A stretch of DNA of 13,832 nucleotides from JADLCX01 sp038251595 (GTDB taxonomy: Bacteria; Planctomycetota; Phycisphaerae; Phycisphaerales; UBA1924), in the NCBI GenBank assembly GCA_038251595.1, contig JBBSBC010000084.1, forward strand, positions 1 to 13,832, given 5' to 3'. The notes under the pieces were generated by a model. It was given only the letters and a program-made list of their open reading frames with translations, had not been told where the DNA came from and did no database searches. This document shows positions 12,911 through 13,832 of this stretch, piece after piece. Positions within the stretch are counted from its first letter, which is position 1; each line of letters opens with the position of its first letter. The position numbers and the translations under genes are program-made.

Positions 12911-13832
12911 ATGATTCATGCTCAAACAAAGGTACTCGGCGACCGGTTCACGATCGCCCGTCGCGTCCGCCGTGCTGATGTGAAGCACTCGAGACGCGGC
13001 GTCGCGAGCGTACTCGCGATGATGTTTCTCGTGATGTTCGGCTCGCTGGCAATTGCTATGGCGGTCGCAAGCCAGGGCAATGTCCGCACTGCGCACACGC
13101 ATCTGCACGTCATGAAAGCTCAGGGCGCTGCCGAGACAGGCCTGCAGGTTGCTGAGCAGCAGCTCGCCAAGGCGGTCTCTCGATTCATTATCGAACGCGG
13201 TGTTGTTGATGATGCGCTTGGCTGGCGGCTCTGGCAGGGAACCTATACGTCGGGTGATGGCCGCGTCGATGTTGCCGGGGCGCAGAACGGGCGAGCGGAC
13301 ACCATTCAGACGCGCGGCATAGCCGACGCACTTCTCAACGCGCATTACGCGGATGGCAACATTGTTGAGGCCCAGGGGTATCCGACCACGCCAGACACAT
13401 TCACTCCGTCTGGTGATGTTGATGCGAACATCTTCAAGACCGACAACTGGGTGCGCACCCCGCTTATCGCGATCGATGACAATGCGACACGGACAGGTGC
13501 GACTCCGGCGGCGTATCAGATTACGTATGCGCCCCTTGCCAATGGAACTGCGGTTCGGGTGATCGTGACAGGCTTCAGCAGCATTGGCGCGAGCGGAAGC
13601 TCGTACCATCAGGCGAGCGGCTCATTCACAAGCGCGGGCGGGGCCGGTGCGCTGGCCTCGGGCAGGCCTGTGACTCGCGTGGTTCAGCAGGAGTATCGCT
13701 TCACCAAGCGGCCCGGGCACGCCATCCTGAGCCCAAGCCGAATCATGATCGGCAAGAACGTTCACGTTGAAGGTGAGCTCGGCGCGCGGTACACCGATGT
13801 GGCTCAGCAGAATGGCGATCCGATCACCATCA
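12911..13832 (+). CDS. PilX-like pilus assembly protein, 3' end outside window
   Basis: An open frame of 307 codons runs from ATG 12911 past the right edge with no stop. Residues about 27-58 read SRRGVASVLAMMFLVMFGSLAIAMAVASQGNVRTA: a basic patch, then one transmembrane helix, without the FTLIE prepilin site. A helical stretch, MKAQGAAETGLQVAEQQLAKAV, follows, with the AAETGL element seen in PilX-type proteins. The later part is rich in Gly, Ser, Thr and Asp, and near the end has GHAILSPSRIMIGKNVHVEG, which suggests the start of a repeated beta-solenoid-like surface domain. The frame has a TAG at 12902, which fixes ATG 12911 as the earliest start; AAGGGG lies 10 bases before. It sits 68 bases after the pseudopilin gene, so it is likely a minor component of the same pilus. 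The call rests on the N-terminus only. Confidence 0.75.
   Translation, partial: MIHAQTKVLGDRFTIARRVRRADVKHSRRGVASVLAMMFLVMFGSLAIAMAVASQGNVRTAHTHLHVMKAQGAAETGLQVAEQQLAKAVSRFIIERGVVDDALGWRLWQGTYTSGDGRVDVAGAQNGRADTIQTRGIADALLNAHYADGNIVEAQGYPTTPDTFTPSGDVDANIFKTDNWVRTPLIAIDDNATRTGATPAAYQITYAPLANGTAVRVIVTGFSSIGASGSSYHQASGSFTSAGGAGALASGRPVTRVVQQEYRFTKRPGHAILSPSRIMIGKNVHVEGELGARYTDVAQQNGDPITI

Noticed and set aside
12764..13609. - strand open frame (281 codons)
   Set aside because: It is opposite the pseudopilin end and the PilX-like gene, which has a good transmembrane start and continues in frame to the window end. The antisense product is Arg/Ala-rich without motifs.
1..13832. CRISPR array, tRNA/rRNA genes, insertion sequences, phage or toxin-antitoxin genes
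   Set aside because: I found no regularly spaced direct repeats, no cloverleaf with a conserved T-arm, no transposase motifs with terminal repeats, and no phage or toxin family signatures.

Overview
The window looks like a chromosomal segment of a planctomycete, most likely a Phycisphaerae/Phycisphaerales relative. This is inferred from protein style, not from a marker gene. The DNA is moderately GC-rich. It carries a prepilin with an FTLIELLVVIAI-type start and an H-X9-D motif, a large secreted protein built from PA14, beta-propeller and DUF1080 domains, a partner protein with the planctomycete/verrucomicrobial 'DPWVFR ... VWKG' domain, and a DUF1569 gene. All of these are typical of that phylum.

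Layout. (1) 1-515: the 3' end of atpD (F1 ATP synthase beta), closed by a strong Rho-independent terminator, with no atpC between. (2) 726-2529, + strand: a probable metal-handling cluster of a small secreted Cys-rich protein, a lipoprotein with a CxxC heavy-metal-associated domain, and a MetA-like outer-membrane beta-barrel. It ends at an 11-bp hairpin shared with the convergent genes. (3) 2624-3871, - strand: a cytoplasmic-looking trypsin-like serine peptidase with an intact His/Asp/Ser triad, followed 6 bp later by a 75-aa protein that resembles the peptidase's own N-terminal domain. (4) 4011-7846, - strand: two translationally coupled genes for secreted proteins, probably sugar or polysaccharide related. 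(5) 7901-8414, + strand: a DUF1569 gene broken by one frameshift. (6) 8516-9220, - strand: a type II/IV-like prepilin. (7) 9576 to the end, + strand: pilT, pilC, a PilV/GspI-like pseudopilin and a PilX-like protein that runs off the window.

How the genes fit together. In the pilus cluster PilT is the retraction-type ATPase, PilC the inner-membrane platform, and the next two proteins minor pilin-like subunits. No pilB extension ATPase or prepilin peptidase lies in the window. GC-rich inverted repeats sit in the leaders of pilT, pilC and the pseudopilin, and the last allows mutually exclusive pairing just before the ribosome binding site. The metal cluster could bind a soft metal outside the cytoplasm on a lipid-anchored domain next to an outer-membrane barrel.

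The best candidates for something undescribed are the peptidase with its free-standing domain copy and the Cys-rich/HMA-lipoprotein/barrel cluster. I saw no tRNA, rRNA, CRISPR array, insertion sequence or phage gene.
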